A stretch of DNA of 64,000 nucleotides from Leuconostoc citreum (GTDB taxonomy: Bacteria; Bacillota; Bacilli; Lactobacillales; Lactobacillaceae), in assembly GCF_004354555.1 (NCBI RefSeq), contig NZ_PUFH01000008.1, positions 39,212 through 103,211 of the forward strand. The letters are read 5' to 3'. Below are positions 35,783 through 43,434 of this stretch, piece by piece (the stretch's first letter is position 1; every line of letters starts with the position of its first letter). The notes under the pieces are model-generated. The model was not told where the DNA came from and made no database searches. It was given only the letters and a program-made list of their open reading frames with translations. Both the position numbers and the translations under genes were made by a program.

Positions 35783-36736
35783 TTAATTTTCAAGCTTTCC
35801 AGCATTAACCATCCCGTCGTTTATTTTATTAATTTCCAATAAATACCAGGCATTAAAAGCTGCCACATCAACTGCCATTGCGACGTGAATATTGGTTGTC
35901 TGATGTGTTCTCGCATGAATATCAGCTACTGTTGTCCCAATAGCTGGTCCGTCTGTGACAACGTCAACCCAATAATCCTGTAAAGTAAACTTTTCCGGTG
36001 CTAACAAATAAAATAAAGTATTAACATCATGCATTGGCTTGCCTGCTTGCATGGAGCCATCGCCATAGTAAGAAAAGAGTTGCATCAACATTTGTCCTGT
36101 GTGATTCATATTGGATAATGTTGTCATTGTTTCTGATTTTAATAGTGCTTTTAGCGTGACATCCAAGCCAATCATAGTGATATCTAAGCCGCTTTCAAAC
36201 ACAATTTTGGCCGCATCGGGATCAGTGAAGACATTAAACTCAGCTGCCGAAGTCATATTACCACCAGATAAACTACCACCCATGACAATAACACGCGCAA
36301 TGTTGGTCATCGCTTCGGAGTGAATTGTCAGCAATTTAGCTAAATTAGTAAACGCGCCGACTGCAACAAGTGTCACTTTTTCTGGACTAGTCACTAAGGC
36401 ATTGAACATCGCTTCAACAGCATCTATTGGCATGGCTTCAGTCGTTGGTGTTTGAAATACGTAACCCGGCATACCACTTTCACCATGAATATTGGCCGCA
36501 TCGTGATATTCCCGCACCAATGGCTTTTCAGCACCACGCGCTACCGCAACATCTTCTCTTTTGAAAAAATGCGTCAACTTTAGTACATTCAATGTTGTTT
36601 TATCAACTGAAACATTGCCCGCAACTGAAGTAATTAAACGCACATCAAAGGCTGGGTTGGTCAGCAGAATAGTCAGAGCAGCAGCGTCATCAATGCCAGG
36701 ATCTGTATCAAAAATGATAGGTATCTTCTTTTTCAT
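35783..36736 (-). CDS. Inosine-uridine-preferring nucleoside hydrolase
   Basis: A 317-residue enzyme that splits ribonucleosides into base and ribose, part of nucleoside salvage. The Ca-binding N-terminal motif IIFDTDPGIDDAAAL, then VMGGSLSGGN, the AAEFNVFTDPDAAKIVF motif and the C-terminal HDVNTLFYLL with catalytic His are all clear. The ATG at 36736 has no SD. It follows, by three bases, the stop codon of an 18-residue leader ORF with a strong SD, so its translation probably depends on coupling. Confidence 0.92.
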   Translation of the reverse strand: MKKKIPIIFDTDPGIDDAAALTILLTNPAFDVRLITSVAGNVSVDKTTLNVLKLTHFFKREDVAVARGAEKPLVREYHDAANIHGESGMPGYVFQTPTTEAMPIDAVEAMFNALVTSPEKVTLVAVGAFTNLAKLLTIHSEAMTNIARVIVMGGSLSGGNMTSAAEFNVFTDPDAAKIVFESGLDITMIGLDVTLKALLKSETMTTLSNMNHTGQMLMQLFSYYGDGSMQAGKPMHDVNTLFYLLAPEKFTLQDYWVDVVTDGPAIGTTVADIHARTHQTTNIHVAMAVDVAAFNAWYLLEINKINDGMVNAGKLEN

Positions 36737-36739
36737 CAG

Positions 36740-36796
36740 TCAAGAACGATAATTATTTAAAGTAATGATCAAAGAAATCAGGGCTTCAAATAACAT
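36740..36796 (-). CDS. 18-residue hydrophobic leader ORF before the nucleoside hydrolase
   Basis: GGAGGA (36807-36802) precedes an ATG at 36796 that opens an 18-codon frame reading MLFEALISLIITLNNYRS, ending in TGA at 36742-36740, three bases before the hydrolase ATG. Because the hydrolase lacks an SD, the most direct reading is translation coupling. It could also be a real small membrane peptide. Confidence 0.6.
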   Translation of the reverse strand: MLFEALISLIITLNNYRS

Positions 36797-36825
36797 ACGT
36801 ATTCCTCCATTATTAATTTACTTTA

Positions 36826-36831
36826 ATTATA
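36826..36831 (-). promoter_or_regulatory. Extended -10 box for the leader ORF and nucleoside hydrolase
   Basis: TATAAT preceded by TGT, about 30 bases before the leader ORF start. No good -35 hexamer is seen. Confidence 0.55.
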
Positions 36832-36839
36832 ACAAATTC

Positions 36840-37230
36840 ATCACAAGTTCCAGAGATTGATTTGGATTATCTCTCAATACATTATTTATTTAGCTTTACC
36901 ACATGTGGTGAATTAAAATGATTCTAATTCAGATTGCACTAGCAATTATAAAAAATACCCCATTTTATATTTATGTAACCCTTTACTTATTTCCATTAAT
37001 ATTCATACAATTACAACTTATTTTTAATAACGCATTGTAATAAATAATTATGCTAGTCTTATTCATTATTGGATAAATCCAGTTTAAACCTTTATCATTA
37101 TGAGAGAAATATTGCAAAATGTAAACATTAACATCCTATTATTACTTTTGTTCATTAAATATATAGGCGCATTTCCGAATATATGTTATATTATATATCT
37201 AACACAAATATTAGCATGAAGGTAGACAGT
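36840..37230. other. Gene-poor AT-rich region with two adjacent palindromes
   Basis: About 400 bases without a gene. Two palindromes lie side by side: ACCACATGTGGT at 36898-36909 and TGAATTA-N9-TAATTCA at 36909-36931, 70-100 bases upstream of the nucleoside hydrolase -10. The rest is very A/T-rich and contains several TATATT-like boxes before the 69-residue ORF. I see no repeat or RNA gene. Confidence 0.5.
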
Positions 37231-37233
37231 ATA

Positions 37234-37443
37234 ATGACTGGACTGGAATACAACATCATCAAAGAATGGGGTCGCAAGGCTTACCGTAAAGAAACTGATG
37301 ATAAATTACTTGAACATGTCCCTGTTCGTGTTCAAAATCTATGGGAAGACTTTCACATTGCGCATCAACTCCCCCTTGATGCGCAAATATTGGCGTTCGA
37401 TCGTATCTTGACCGATTTTCAATCGCATGGCTGGTCTAAATAA
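37234..37443 (+). CDS. Unknown 69-residue protein
   Basis: A small, soluble, slightly charged protein (begins MTGLEYNIIKEWGRK, ends FQSHGWSK) with no recognised family. The ATG at 37234 has GAAGGT about ten bases upstream; an earlier in-frame ATG at 37216 is possible. It has its own AT-rich promoter region and a perfect terminator right after the stop, so it is probably a real gene. Predicted to be helical. Function unknown. Confidence 0.7.
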   Translation: MTGLEYNIIKEWGRKAYRKETDDKLLEHVPVRVQNLWEDFHIAHQLPLDAQILAFDRILTDFQSHGWSK

Positions 37444-37471
37444 AAAAAGCTGCTATCCAGCAGCTTTTTTT
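37442..37471. terminator. Terminator of the 69-residue ORF, shared with the GT8 gene
   Basis: A perfect 13-bp stem (37442-37454 with 37459-37471, loop ATCC) with A7 and T7 ends, between convergent genes. Confidence 0.93.
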
Positions 37472-37491
37472 ATTTCCCTTCTCTGCCCGTT

Positions 37492-38343
37492 TTACAAACC
37501 AGAAATAGCTAGTAATTGTTCATAATGTTGATATAACATGATAAATGGATTGATACTGTTACTCTTTTCCCAAGGTTTTGGCCGACCGCAATAGTGTAAT
37601 ATCACTGTATTTTCCATAGCCCATCGTATATCAACTGATCCAAAGCTTTTGGCATAATGCATAATATTATCACGTGTATCATAATTCCAAATTTCTTCGG
37701 GTAAACTTAAAATCTCATCACCATAGAGATAATTTAAAATGTCCTGATCCGGTAAAATAAGCTCTTTGCCGTATTGCTGAATAACAGACAAAATAGCTTT
37801 CATATTAACTCGTTGTCGCATCATATCTAGATCCATTAACATCACGCCCGAGTTGAAATATACTTGACGGGTACCAAGTCGTAAGTGATTAATCGTTTGG
37901 CTAATACCTGTTAGCCCCATATGACTTGAAGCAGCCAGCATTTGGCCTTTTAATGGCATATTAGCTAATGGCCTAATTGGATTAATCACTAAAATATCTG
38001 GATCAAGATAAATCACACGATGTAGTGTTTTAGGCAGATATTCACCGCATAATAGTCGAAAGTACATTTCTGGCGGATACTGTTTGAAAGTTGGCGCACT
38101 TGCCCATAGACTTGTATCGACTCTAATCGTGTGCAAAACAAAACCTAATTGCGCAACAAATTGATGTAATTTTTCTAACTGCGCCGCCTCAATATGGTCA
38201 TGAGCCAACCAAATTGTCATATTTTCTCTTGGGTTAGTTTGCCTAAGTGAATAAAGTAAAACACGTAACGGTTTAATATAATTTTCATCGATGGTGATTA
38301 ATAGGTTCACGCTATCATCATTTATTATTTTGGTTTTTTCCAT
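37492..38343 (-). CDS. Family 8 glycosyltransferase
   Basis: A 283-residue GT-A enzyme of family GT8, transferring sugars (often glucose or galactose) to cell-surface acceptors. It opens with the nucleotide-binding VNLLITIDENYIKPLRVLL, has the metal-binding DxD motif in IYLDPDILVI, FNSGVMLMDLDMM and, near the end, ILHYCGRPKPW with the second metal ligand. The acceptor is unknown. No SD lies before the ATG at 38343. A perfect TATAAT ends seven bases before it, so it may be leaderless. Confidence 0.88.
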   Translation of the reverse strand: MEKTKIINDDSVNLLITIDENYIKPLRVLLYSLRQTNPRENMTIWLAHDHIEAAQLEKLHQFVAQLGFVLHTIRVDTSLWASAPTFKQYPPEMYFRLLCGEYLPKTLHRVIYLDPDILVINPIRPLANMPLKGQMLAASSHMGLTGISQTINHLRLGTRQVYFNSGVMLMDLDMMRQRVNMKAILSVIQQYGKELILPDQDILNYLYGDEILSLPEEIWNYDTRDNIMHYAKSFGSVDIRWAMENTVILHYCGRPKPWEKSNSINPFIMLYQHYEQLLAISGL

Positions 38344-38350
38344 ATACTAT

Positions 38351-38356
38351 ATTATA
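38351..38356 (-). promoter_or_regulatory. -10 box seven bases before the GT8 start codon
   Basis: TATAAT on the minus strand at 38356-38351, then seven bases and ATG. The -35 region has no good match. Confidence 0.5.
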
Positions 38357-38444
38357 CGCTGAGAATATTGTTAGTGTGTCATTAGGTTTAACGCGAGTAA
38401 TTGTCAAACGTTATAGTATAATAAATCACAGTGGGGTAATTTTA

Positions 38445-39605
38445 ATGAATAAGATTCTAAAAGAACAGTTTTTAATTGATACGCTCTCTGACGATCAAAC
38501 AAAAAAGATTACAGAGCTCAATAGCTATATCAATCACAACATGTCTAAAAAAGAACATGCAGTTGCCATCATTCAAGGCGCAGCAGGTACTGGTAAATCG
38601 GTCGTACTCATGCAACTTGTTAAAAAATATATGACTGACAGACGCTACAAAAGTGCGCTTGTCGTTAACCACCCAGAACTTTATAAGGCTTATCAAGATA
38701 TGGCTAAAAGTTTTGACGGCCTCAATCCACGCGACATTAGACGGCCAACTGCTCTGATTAATGATGCACAAAAAAACCATCGTCACTATGACGTCATTTT
38801 CGTTGACGAAGCACACTTGCTCTATTCTAAATCAGAGCCGTATGCCCATTATCGCGGTAAAAATCAGTTAACTGATTTAATGGCTTTGTCAAAAGTTGTC
38901 GTAGTTGTTTATGATTTTAAACAAGTATTTCAATCAAAGATGTATTGGTCCAAGCAGCTATTATTTAAGACAATCGGTCACCATCCATATCGTGAATTCA
39001 ATATGGATTTCCAGTATCGTATGGTTACAAGTGACAAACAAGTAGCTTGGCTAGATAGTTTCACCGCACAGCAACCAATCACACCTTTTCCAAAAGATAG
39101 TCAATTTGAGTTTGAAGTTTTTCCTACAGCTGGTGCACTTTATGACAAAATCAAAGCGCGCAATAGTGAGTATGGTTTAAGCCGTGTCGTTGCAACATCT
39201 GGATTCCCACGCATCGATGGCCGTCATAATGTCGAGATGGACACCTTTTCCCTACCTTGGGATGAATGGGATCCGCAACGCACCCACTGGGCAAAACGCG
39301 AATCATCTATTACTCAAGTCGGGACAATTTACACATTACAAGGTTTCGATTTAAATTATGTCGGTATGATTATTGGTCCTTCTTTCGGTTACAATCCTAA
39401 AACCGATAGCATGACTATTATTCCGGAAAAATACTCTCATAAAGAAATTTTCAAAAAAAGGCAAGATATTCAATTTACACCAGCACAATATCAAGATTTT
39501 ATTGCCAATGTTTTAAACGTTCTCCTTAAGCGTGGTAAATACGGCCTGTATCTGACTGCTTACGATGATGCACTACGTCAGCGGCTCATGGCATTACAGT
39601 CCTAA
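38445..39605 (+). CDS. DUF2075 DNA/RNA helicase-like ATPase
   Basis: A 386-residue P-loop ATPase: Walker A QGAAGTGKSVVL at about residues 43-54, Walker B IFVDEAHLL, a later motif YTLQGFDLNYVGMIIGP, typical of DUF2075 proteins of the superfamily 1 helicase type. The ATG at 38445 (MNKILKEQ) has GGGG ten bases upstream; longer starts run through the promoter. DUF2075 proteins are linked to nucleic-acid handling and sometimes phage defence, but no nuclease partner is present here. Confidence 0.85.
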   Translation: MNKILKEQFLIDTLSDDQTKKITELNSYINHNMSKKEHAVAIIQGAAGTGKSVVLMQLVKKYMTDRRYKSALVVNHPELYKAYQDMAKSFDGLNPRDIRRPTALINDAQKNHRHYDVIFVDEAHLLYSKSEPYAHYRGKNQLTDLMALSKVVVVVYDFKQVFQSKMYWSKQLLFKTIGHHPYREFNMDFQYRMVTSDKQVAWLDSFTAQQPITPFPKDSQFEFEVFPTAGALYDKIKARNSEYGLSRVVATSGFPRIDGRHNVEMDTFSLPWDEWDPQRTHWAKRESSITQVGTIYTLQGFDLNYVGMIIGPSFGYNPKTDSMTIIPEKYSHKEIFKKRQDIQFTPAQYQDFIANVLNVLLKRGKYGLYLTAYDDALRQRLMALQS

Positions 39606-39658
39606 TTATTAAGCATAGACGTACTAAGCCAATCATGCTTGCTAAAAATAAATCACTA

Positions 39659-39690
39659 AAAAAGACATTAAGTTAACTTAATGTCTTTTT
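39659..39690. terminator. Bidirectional terminator between DUF2075 gene and tRNA-Leu
   Basis: A perfect 16-bp inverted repeat (39659-39674 with 39675-39690; the central bases form the loop) ending in T5 on the plus strand and A-rich on the other. Confidence 0.88.
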
Positions 39691-39700
39691 AAATCAATGA

Positions 39701-39784
39701 TGCCGTCGGTGGGAGTCGAACCCACACGGTGTTGCCACCACTGGATTTTGAGTCCAGCGCGTCTGCCAATTCCGCCACAACGGC
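39701..39784 (-). tRNA. tRNA-Leu (CAA)
   Basis: 84 bases: acceptor GCCGTTG pairs with CGACGGC, discriminator A, long variable arm as in class II tRNAs, anticodon loop CTCAAAA giving CAA, TTCGACTC in the T arm. CCA is not encoded. It is identical base for base to the copy at 63285-63368. Confidence 0.97.
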
Positions 39785-39869
39785 ATATATCTAATACCGT
39801 TTGTATTAAACAACTATATTAGAATACCAAATTTTAACATTCACGTCAACCCTATAATTCAAATGATAA

Positions 39870-40172
39870 TTATTCGTCTCCTAAATTAAATACATGATCA
39901 ACGTGCTTTAACGCATTGTCTAAAAGAATTAGAATATGCGAGTCACTCAGATAATACAATACTTCACGTCCTCGCTTCTCTGCTTGAACTAATTGCGCTT
40001 CGCGGAGTACGCGTAGTTGATGAGAAACAGCCGATTGCTCCATATTCAAAATATCAACAATTTCAGAGACCGAATATGAGCGTGATCGCAATAACTCTAG
40101 AATCGTTAATCGTTGTTTATTCCCTAATATTTTAAATATTTTTTCAAGTTCACTAATTGCTTTTGTCTTCAT
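39870..40172 (-). CDS. ArsR/SmtB-family metal-sensing repressor (CzrA-like)
   Basis: A 100-residue winged-helix repressor: DNA-recognition helix in VSEIVDILNMEQSAVSHQLRVLREAQLV, wing EKRGREVLYYLSD, then helix alpha-5 with D-x-H and H-x-x-H (DSHILILLDNALKHVDH), the CzrA/SmtB site for Zn, Co or Cd. It follows cadD by seven bases, so it is expected to derepress the cadD operon when metal binds. The Cys site of CadC (ELCVC) is absent. Confidence 0.92.
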   Translation of the reverse strand: MKTKAISELEKIFKILGNKQRLTILELLRSRSYSVSEIVDILNMEQSAVSHQLRVLREAQLVQAEKRGREVLYYLSDSHILILLDNALKHVDHVFNLGDE

Positions 40173-40179
40173 ACTTTTA

Positions 40180-40791
40180 TTATAACAGGCTTATAAGATA
40201 TTGAATCGTTCCTGCATCAAACATAACGTATAAGCCAAGAACAATATAAATAATCACTTGAATTTTGTCACCAAAACGTTCGAAGAAAGTATGAACTGGC
40301 TTAAAGTCGGTTAGCTTTTTAGCCAAAAAGATAACAATTGTTAGCACCGCAATAAAAATCAGTAAAATTGCGGGTAAGTAGACAAGATTCGCAGTAGCAA
40401 AATAAGGCATATACAAGGCCAAATTATCAGCACCACAGGCACCAATCGTAATGATAACCATGTTACTAATCAAGTTTCTATTATTATCCTGCGCTAACTT
40501 ATCTTTAACTTCTTCTGTTTCATCGTCATTTGAAAAATATTTGCGAATACCAATTACAATCGGCACAATTCCCAGAAAACCAAGCAGCCAAGATTCTGGA
40601 ATGTTTTTAAGCAATACCGCAACGAGTAACGCTATCAAAACCAAGAGTGCATTTCCTAAATAGGCACCGAAGATAATTGACCGTGTCTGCTTTGGTCCCC
40701 GATATTGTCCGAAGACCAGTAGTAAAACAACAAAATAATCAGATGTTGTGCCAATATAAGATGTAAGTGCCGTTAAAAGTGTTTGAACCAT
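40180..40791 (-). CDS. cadD: CadD-family cadmium resistance transporter
   Basis: A 203-residue membrane protein with five to six helices and the CadD pattern TSDYFVVLLLVFGQY near the N terminus and GACGADNLALYMPYF in the middle. CadD gives modest cadmium resistance, by export or sequestration. The ATG at 40791 has AGAGG before it; the longer frame from 40836 would lie within the operator. Coexpressed with the CzrA-like repressor. Confidence 0.9.
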   Translation of the reverse strand: MVQTLLTALTSYIGTTSDYFVVLLLVFGQYRGPKQTRSIIFGAYLGNALLVLIALLVAVLLKNIPESWLLGFLGIVPIVIGIRKYFSNDDETEEVKDKLAQDNNRNLISNMVIITIGACGADNLALYMPYFATANLVYLPAILLIFIAVLTIVIFLAKKLTDFKPVHTFFERFGDKIQVIIYIVLGLYVMFDAGTIQYLISLL

Positions 40792-40818
40792 GTTGACCTC
40801 TTTATATGAACTATTTTT

Positions 40819-40844
40819 ACATGAAATACTTTTCATATATTATA
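40819..40844 (-). promoter_or_regulatory. Promoter and putative metal-repressor operator before cadD
   Basis: TATAAT (40844-40839) is followed by the inverted repeat ATGAAA-N4-TTTCAT (40836-40821), extended by A/T pairs, similar to SmtB/CzrA 12-2-12 boxes (TATGAA...TTCATA). Binding there should block transcription start. Confidence 0.65.
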
Positions 40845-40903
40845 CCACAAAAAATTTATTTCAGTTTTTTTAAAATTTTTATACTGATTTAATCTGGTCA
40901 AGT

Positions 40904-41126
40904 TATATTATATACAACAACAAAACAAGTCATCTCAAACAACGACGCGTTTTAGAAAGGTAGGAATTGTATATGCTAGATTATCGTTGATGTTCTCCAC
41001 GGCATCAACACACGAAACCCCATACGGGCAACTTTTCTCTCCTATAATCTCCCAATATTCTCTTCTCTAAAATCTCTCCCAAAAAATAGCCCCGATAAGC
41101 GCGTTAGCTTATCGGGGTTTCGTGTT
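40904..41126 (+). ncRNA. Orphan attenuator-like structured transcript
   Basis: Elements in order on the plus strand: a TATATT/TATTAT -10-like region (40904-40911), a CA-rich leader, an SD-like AGGTAGGA, a five-codon ORF, a 7-bp hairpin (40986-40992 with 41003-41009) that contains its stop codon, a strand ACACGAAACCCC (41010-41021), C-rich spacers with TCTCC/TCTCCC motifs, and a perfect 11-bp terminator hairpin (41090-41100 with 41107-41117). The strand 41010-41021 is exactly complementary to 41114-41125, so it competes with the terminator. No gene follows on this strand. It could be a regulatory RNA or a relic of an attenuator. Confidence 0.55.
40973..40990 (+). CDS. Five-codon leader ORF
   Basis: ATG with AGGTAGGA upstream opens MLDYR and stops at TGA 40988-40990. 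The stop codon lies inside the 5' arm of the first hairpin of the transcript, so a ribosome ending there would melt it. Confidence 0.45.
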   Translation: MLDYR

Positions 41127-41144
41127 ATACAAAAGCTAATTTTC

Positions 41145-41180
41145 AAAAAAGACACTGTCTATTATGGCAGTGTCTTTTTG
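41145..41180. terminator. Terminator downstream of the uspA-like gene
   Basis: A 12-bp stem (41146-41157 with 41168-41179) with A6 and T5 flanks directly after the stop. It can stop transcription on both strands. Confidence 0.88.
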
Positions 41181-41181
41181 A

Positions 41182-41643
41182 TTACTTACGAGCAACCATT
41201 GATGAAATTTTTGCATGACGGGCAATGTATGCGGCTTGTGAACCCAATGATTCCCAAAAGCCCTCACGTGAGTGCGCCCCCACAATAATTAAATCTGCTT
41301 GTACTTTTGGCGCAACATCCTGCAACAAAACTTCTCCAGCCTTGGCACCATCAGCAAAGACCGTTATAACGTTTTCAGCCCCTTGTGATTCAGCATAGGC
41401 CTTATAACGTGCAAGGTTCGCCTCGATTTGAGCGCGACGTTCTTTAATGACATCCAGATGAAGGGCATCAATGGTTGACAAATCCCCCATCTCCAAAACG
41501 GATGCAATGATTAGTTGCGCTTCATCTTCACTAGCTTGATGAATGGCGTTAGCCAAAGCAACATAACCTTGCTCAGATTCATCAACACCAACTAACACGC
41601 GTTTAAATTGAATTGGTTCGATGTTCAAGTTTAATTCACTCAT
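41182..41643 (-). CDS. Universal stress protein family
   Basis: A 153-residue UspA-fold protein: KRVLVGVDESEQGYVAL at the N terminus with the nucleotide-binding Asp, and near the C terminus VGAHSREGFWESLGSQAAYIARHA, close to the ATP-binding G2xG9xGS pattern of UspA/MJ0577. The start has AAGGAGAG. It follows mntH by 28 bases, so the two are probably cotranscribed. Confidence 0.92.
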   Translation of the reverse strand: MSELNLNIEPIQFKRVLVGVDESEQGYVALANAIHQASEDEAQLIIASVLEMGDLSTIDALHLDVIKERRAQIEANLARYKAYAESQGAENVITVFADGAKAGEVLLQDVAPKVQADLIIVGAHSREGFWESLGSQAAYIARHAKISSMVARK

Positions 41644-41671
41644 ATTATCTCTCCTTAATCGTTAGTTACTC

Positions 41672-43069
41672 TTAAGCACCCATCATTTGTTGTGCCAAAT
41701 TAACAATAATTTGGATATTCAATCCCGTTAAAACAATAAACGTAATCCATCCAAGAATTGTCATCCAACGTGGATTAACATACTCACCCATAATTTTTTT
41801 AGATGATGTAAAGTAAATTAGCGGTGCCATAGCGAATGGCAAAGCAATTGACAAAAATACTTGAGAATAAACAAGTAATTGATCTAATTTACCTTCTGCA
41901 CCTCCGTAAATTAAAGTGAAAGCAATAACTGGTATCAAAGCCAATCCACGTGTAATAACACGGCGCAACCACATTGGAATACGCATGTGAATGAAGCCTT
42001 CCATAATGATTTCACCCGTCAAGGTACCCGTAATCGTCGAATTTTGACCTGAAGCAAGCAAGGCGACGGCAAATAATGTTGATAACACTGGCGAAGCGAC
42101 CGCACCAGCAATCTCTTTATTACCAAGAGCATTGTACATCGATCCAAATGTGCCAACCTGGTCACCATGACCGAAAAATAATGCCGCTCCCAAAATTAAT
42201 AGCAAAGAATTAATAACAAATGCCAATGATAATTGTATGTTTGAATCCCAAGTCATCAATTTAACAGCTTCTTTCAATTCTTCTGGATTTTTACGATCAA
42301 CCTTACGTGTTTGTGCGATTGATGAGTGCAAATAAAGATTATGCGGCATAACGGTTGCCCCAATGATACCTAGTGACATCAATAATGGTGAATCAACACC
42401 CTTTGGACCATGACCTGAAACAGCCTGTAATTGTGGCAAATAGCCACCAAACAAGGCAACAATATCAGGCTTTGACAATGCCACTAAATAAGCAAATATT
42501 ACTAAAATTGTGATAATTAAAGTCATGACAATTGCTTCAATCTTCCGAAAACCAAACTTCATCAATAACAACAACAGTACAACATCAAATGCAGTTGTCA
42601 AAACTGAAGCAATCATTGACCAGCCAAACAATAAGTGCAAGGCAATGGCTCCACCAACAACCTCAGCGATATCAGTTGCCATCAAGGCGAATTCAGTAAT
42701 AATCCAAAGTGTAAAGCCACCAGTCTTACTAGTACGTGCACGCGTTGCTTGCGCCAAATCTTCTTGCCTTACAATACCCAACTTGCCAGCCATATACTGT
42801 AGCATCATTGCTATCAATGACGAAATCAAAACAATCGACAACAAAACATAATGATACTGTGCACCACCACCAACTGAAGTTACCCAGTTACCTGGATCCA
42901 TATACCCAACGGCAACTAAGGCACCTGGTCCTGAAAAGGCTAATAATTTACGCCAAAAAGACCCATCTTTAGGTGCTTCAATTGAGCCGTTTACGTCACT
43001 CAAGCTCAGTTGATCATCTGCCTTCTCCACAAAATGATGCTTTGGCTTAACGCTTTTAGAATCTTGCAT
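41672..43069 (-). CDS. mntH: NRAMP-family manganese transporter
   Basis: A 465-residue proton-coupled Mn(II)/divalent metal importer with eleven membrane helices. The metal-site motif DPGN is in [11 protein letters not shown] (about residues 56-66) and the second, MPHN, in [13 protein letters not shown]. Manganese is important in Leuconostoc-type bacteria for oxidative-stress defence. AAGGAGAG precedes the ATG. A 9-2-9 inverted repeat about 45 bases upstream may be a repressor site. Confidence 0.95.
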   Translation of the reverse strand: MQDSKSVKPKHHFVEKADDQLSLSDVNGSIEAPKDGSFWRKLLAFSGPGALVAVGYMDPGNWVTSVGGGAQYHYVLLSIVLISSLIAMMLQYMAGKLGIVRQEDLAQATRARTSKTGGFTLWIITEFALMATDIAEVVGGAIALHLLFGWSMIASVLTTAFDVVLLLLLMKFGFRKIEAIVMTLIITILVIFAYLVALSKPDIVALFGGYLPQLQAVSGHGPKGVDSPLLMSLGIIGATVMPHNLYLHSSIAQTRKVDRKNPEELKEAVKLMTWDSNIQLSLAFVINSLLLILGAALFFGHGDQVGTFGSMYNALGNKEIAGAVASPVLSTLFAVALLASGQNSTITGTLTGEIIMEGFIHMRIPMWLRRVITRGLALIPVIAFTLIYGGAEGKLDQLLVYSQVFLSIALPFAMAPLIYFTSSKKIMGEYVNPRWMTILGWITFIVLTGLNIQIIVNLAQQMMGA

Positions 43070-43434
43070 TCTAACTCTCCTTAAGATTTCTCCTCAGGAC
43101 AAAAAATATACGAATTTTGACCAAAATACGCATTTAGTATTCACTTTTTAAGCTACTTAACGGTGAGCTAAACACGTATTAACAGTGCTAAATAATTTTC
43201 ATAAAGGATTTCATTCAACAGTGTTGAAAGCTTATGAAAGGTATCTAACTCGGCTATTAATGCCCTAATACATAATAAATGATACACGCTTTTAAAAATT
43301 CGTCAACTAAAAAAATCATAAATAATGTTTTCTTGCCATTATTTATTACATTTTCTGACTATAATGATAAAAGCACCTTATTATTATATAGCTTTGTAAG
43401 CCTTTTCATGAGAAAGTTACAATTACGTAACATT
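43070..43434 (-). other. Upstream region of mntH with two inverted-repeat structures
   Basis: 365 bases without a gene. 43111-43130 holds ATTTTG-AC-CAAAAT extended by CG/CG, a plausible repressor operator. 43196-43240 holds nested repeats: TTTCATAA/TTATGAAA around the perfect palindrome TTCAACA-G-TGTTGAA (43214-43228). A short GTTAC/GTAAC repeat at 43416-43431 just after the CDF stop may be a weak terminator. I do not see the consensus of the yybP-ykoY manganese riboswitch. Confidence 0.5.

Noticed and set aside
40904..41126. Identification as the Lacto-usp RNA (a 6S-like RNA near usp genes)
   Set aside because: A usp gene is adjacent, but that motif is described in 5' leaders of usp operons, whereas this transcript is convergent with usp. 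I cannot match its structure by eye, so I leave the RNA unnamed.
43070..43434. Manganese riboswitch (yybP-ykoY) before mntH
   Set aside because: The conserved loop sequences of that riboswitch are not seen.
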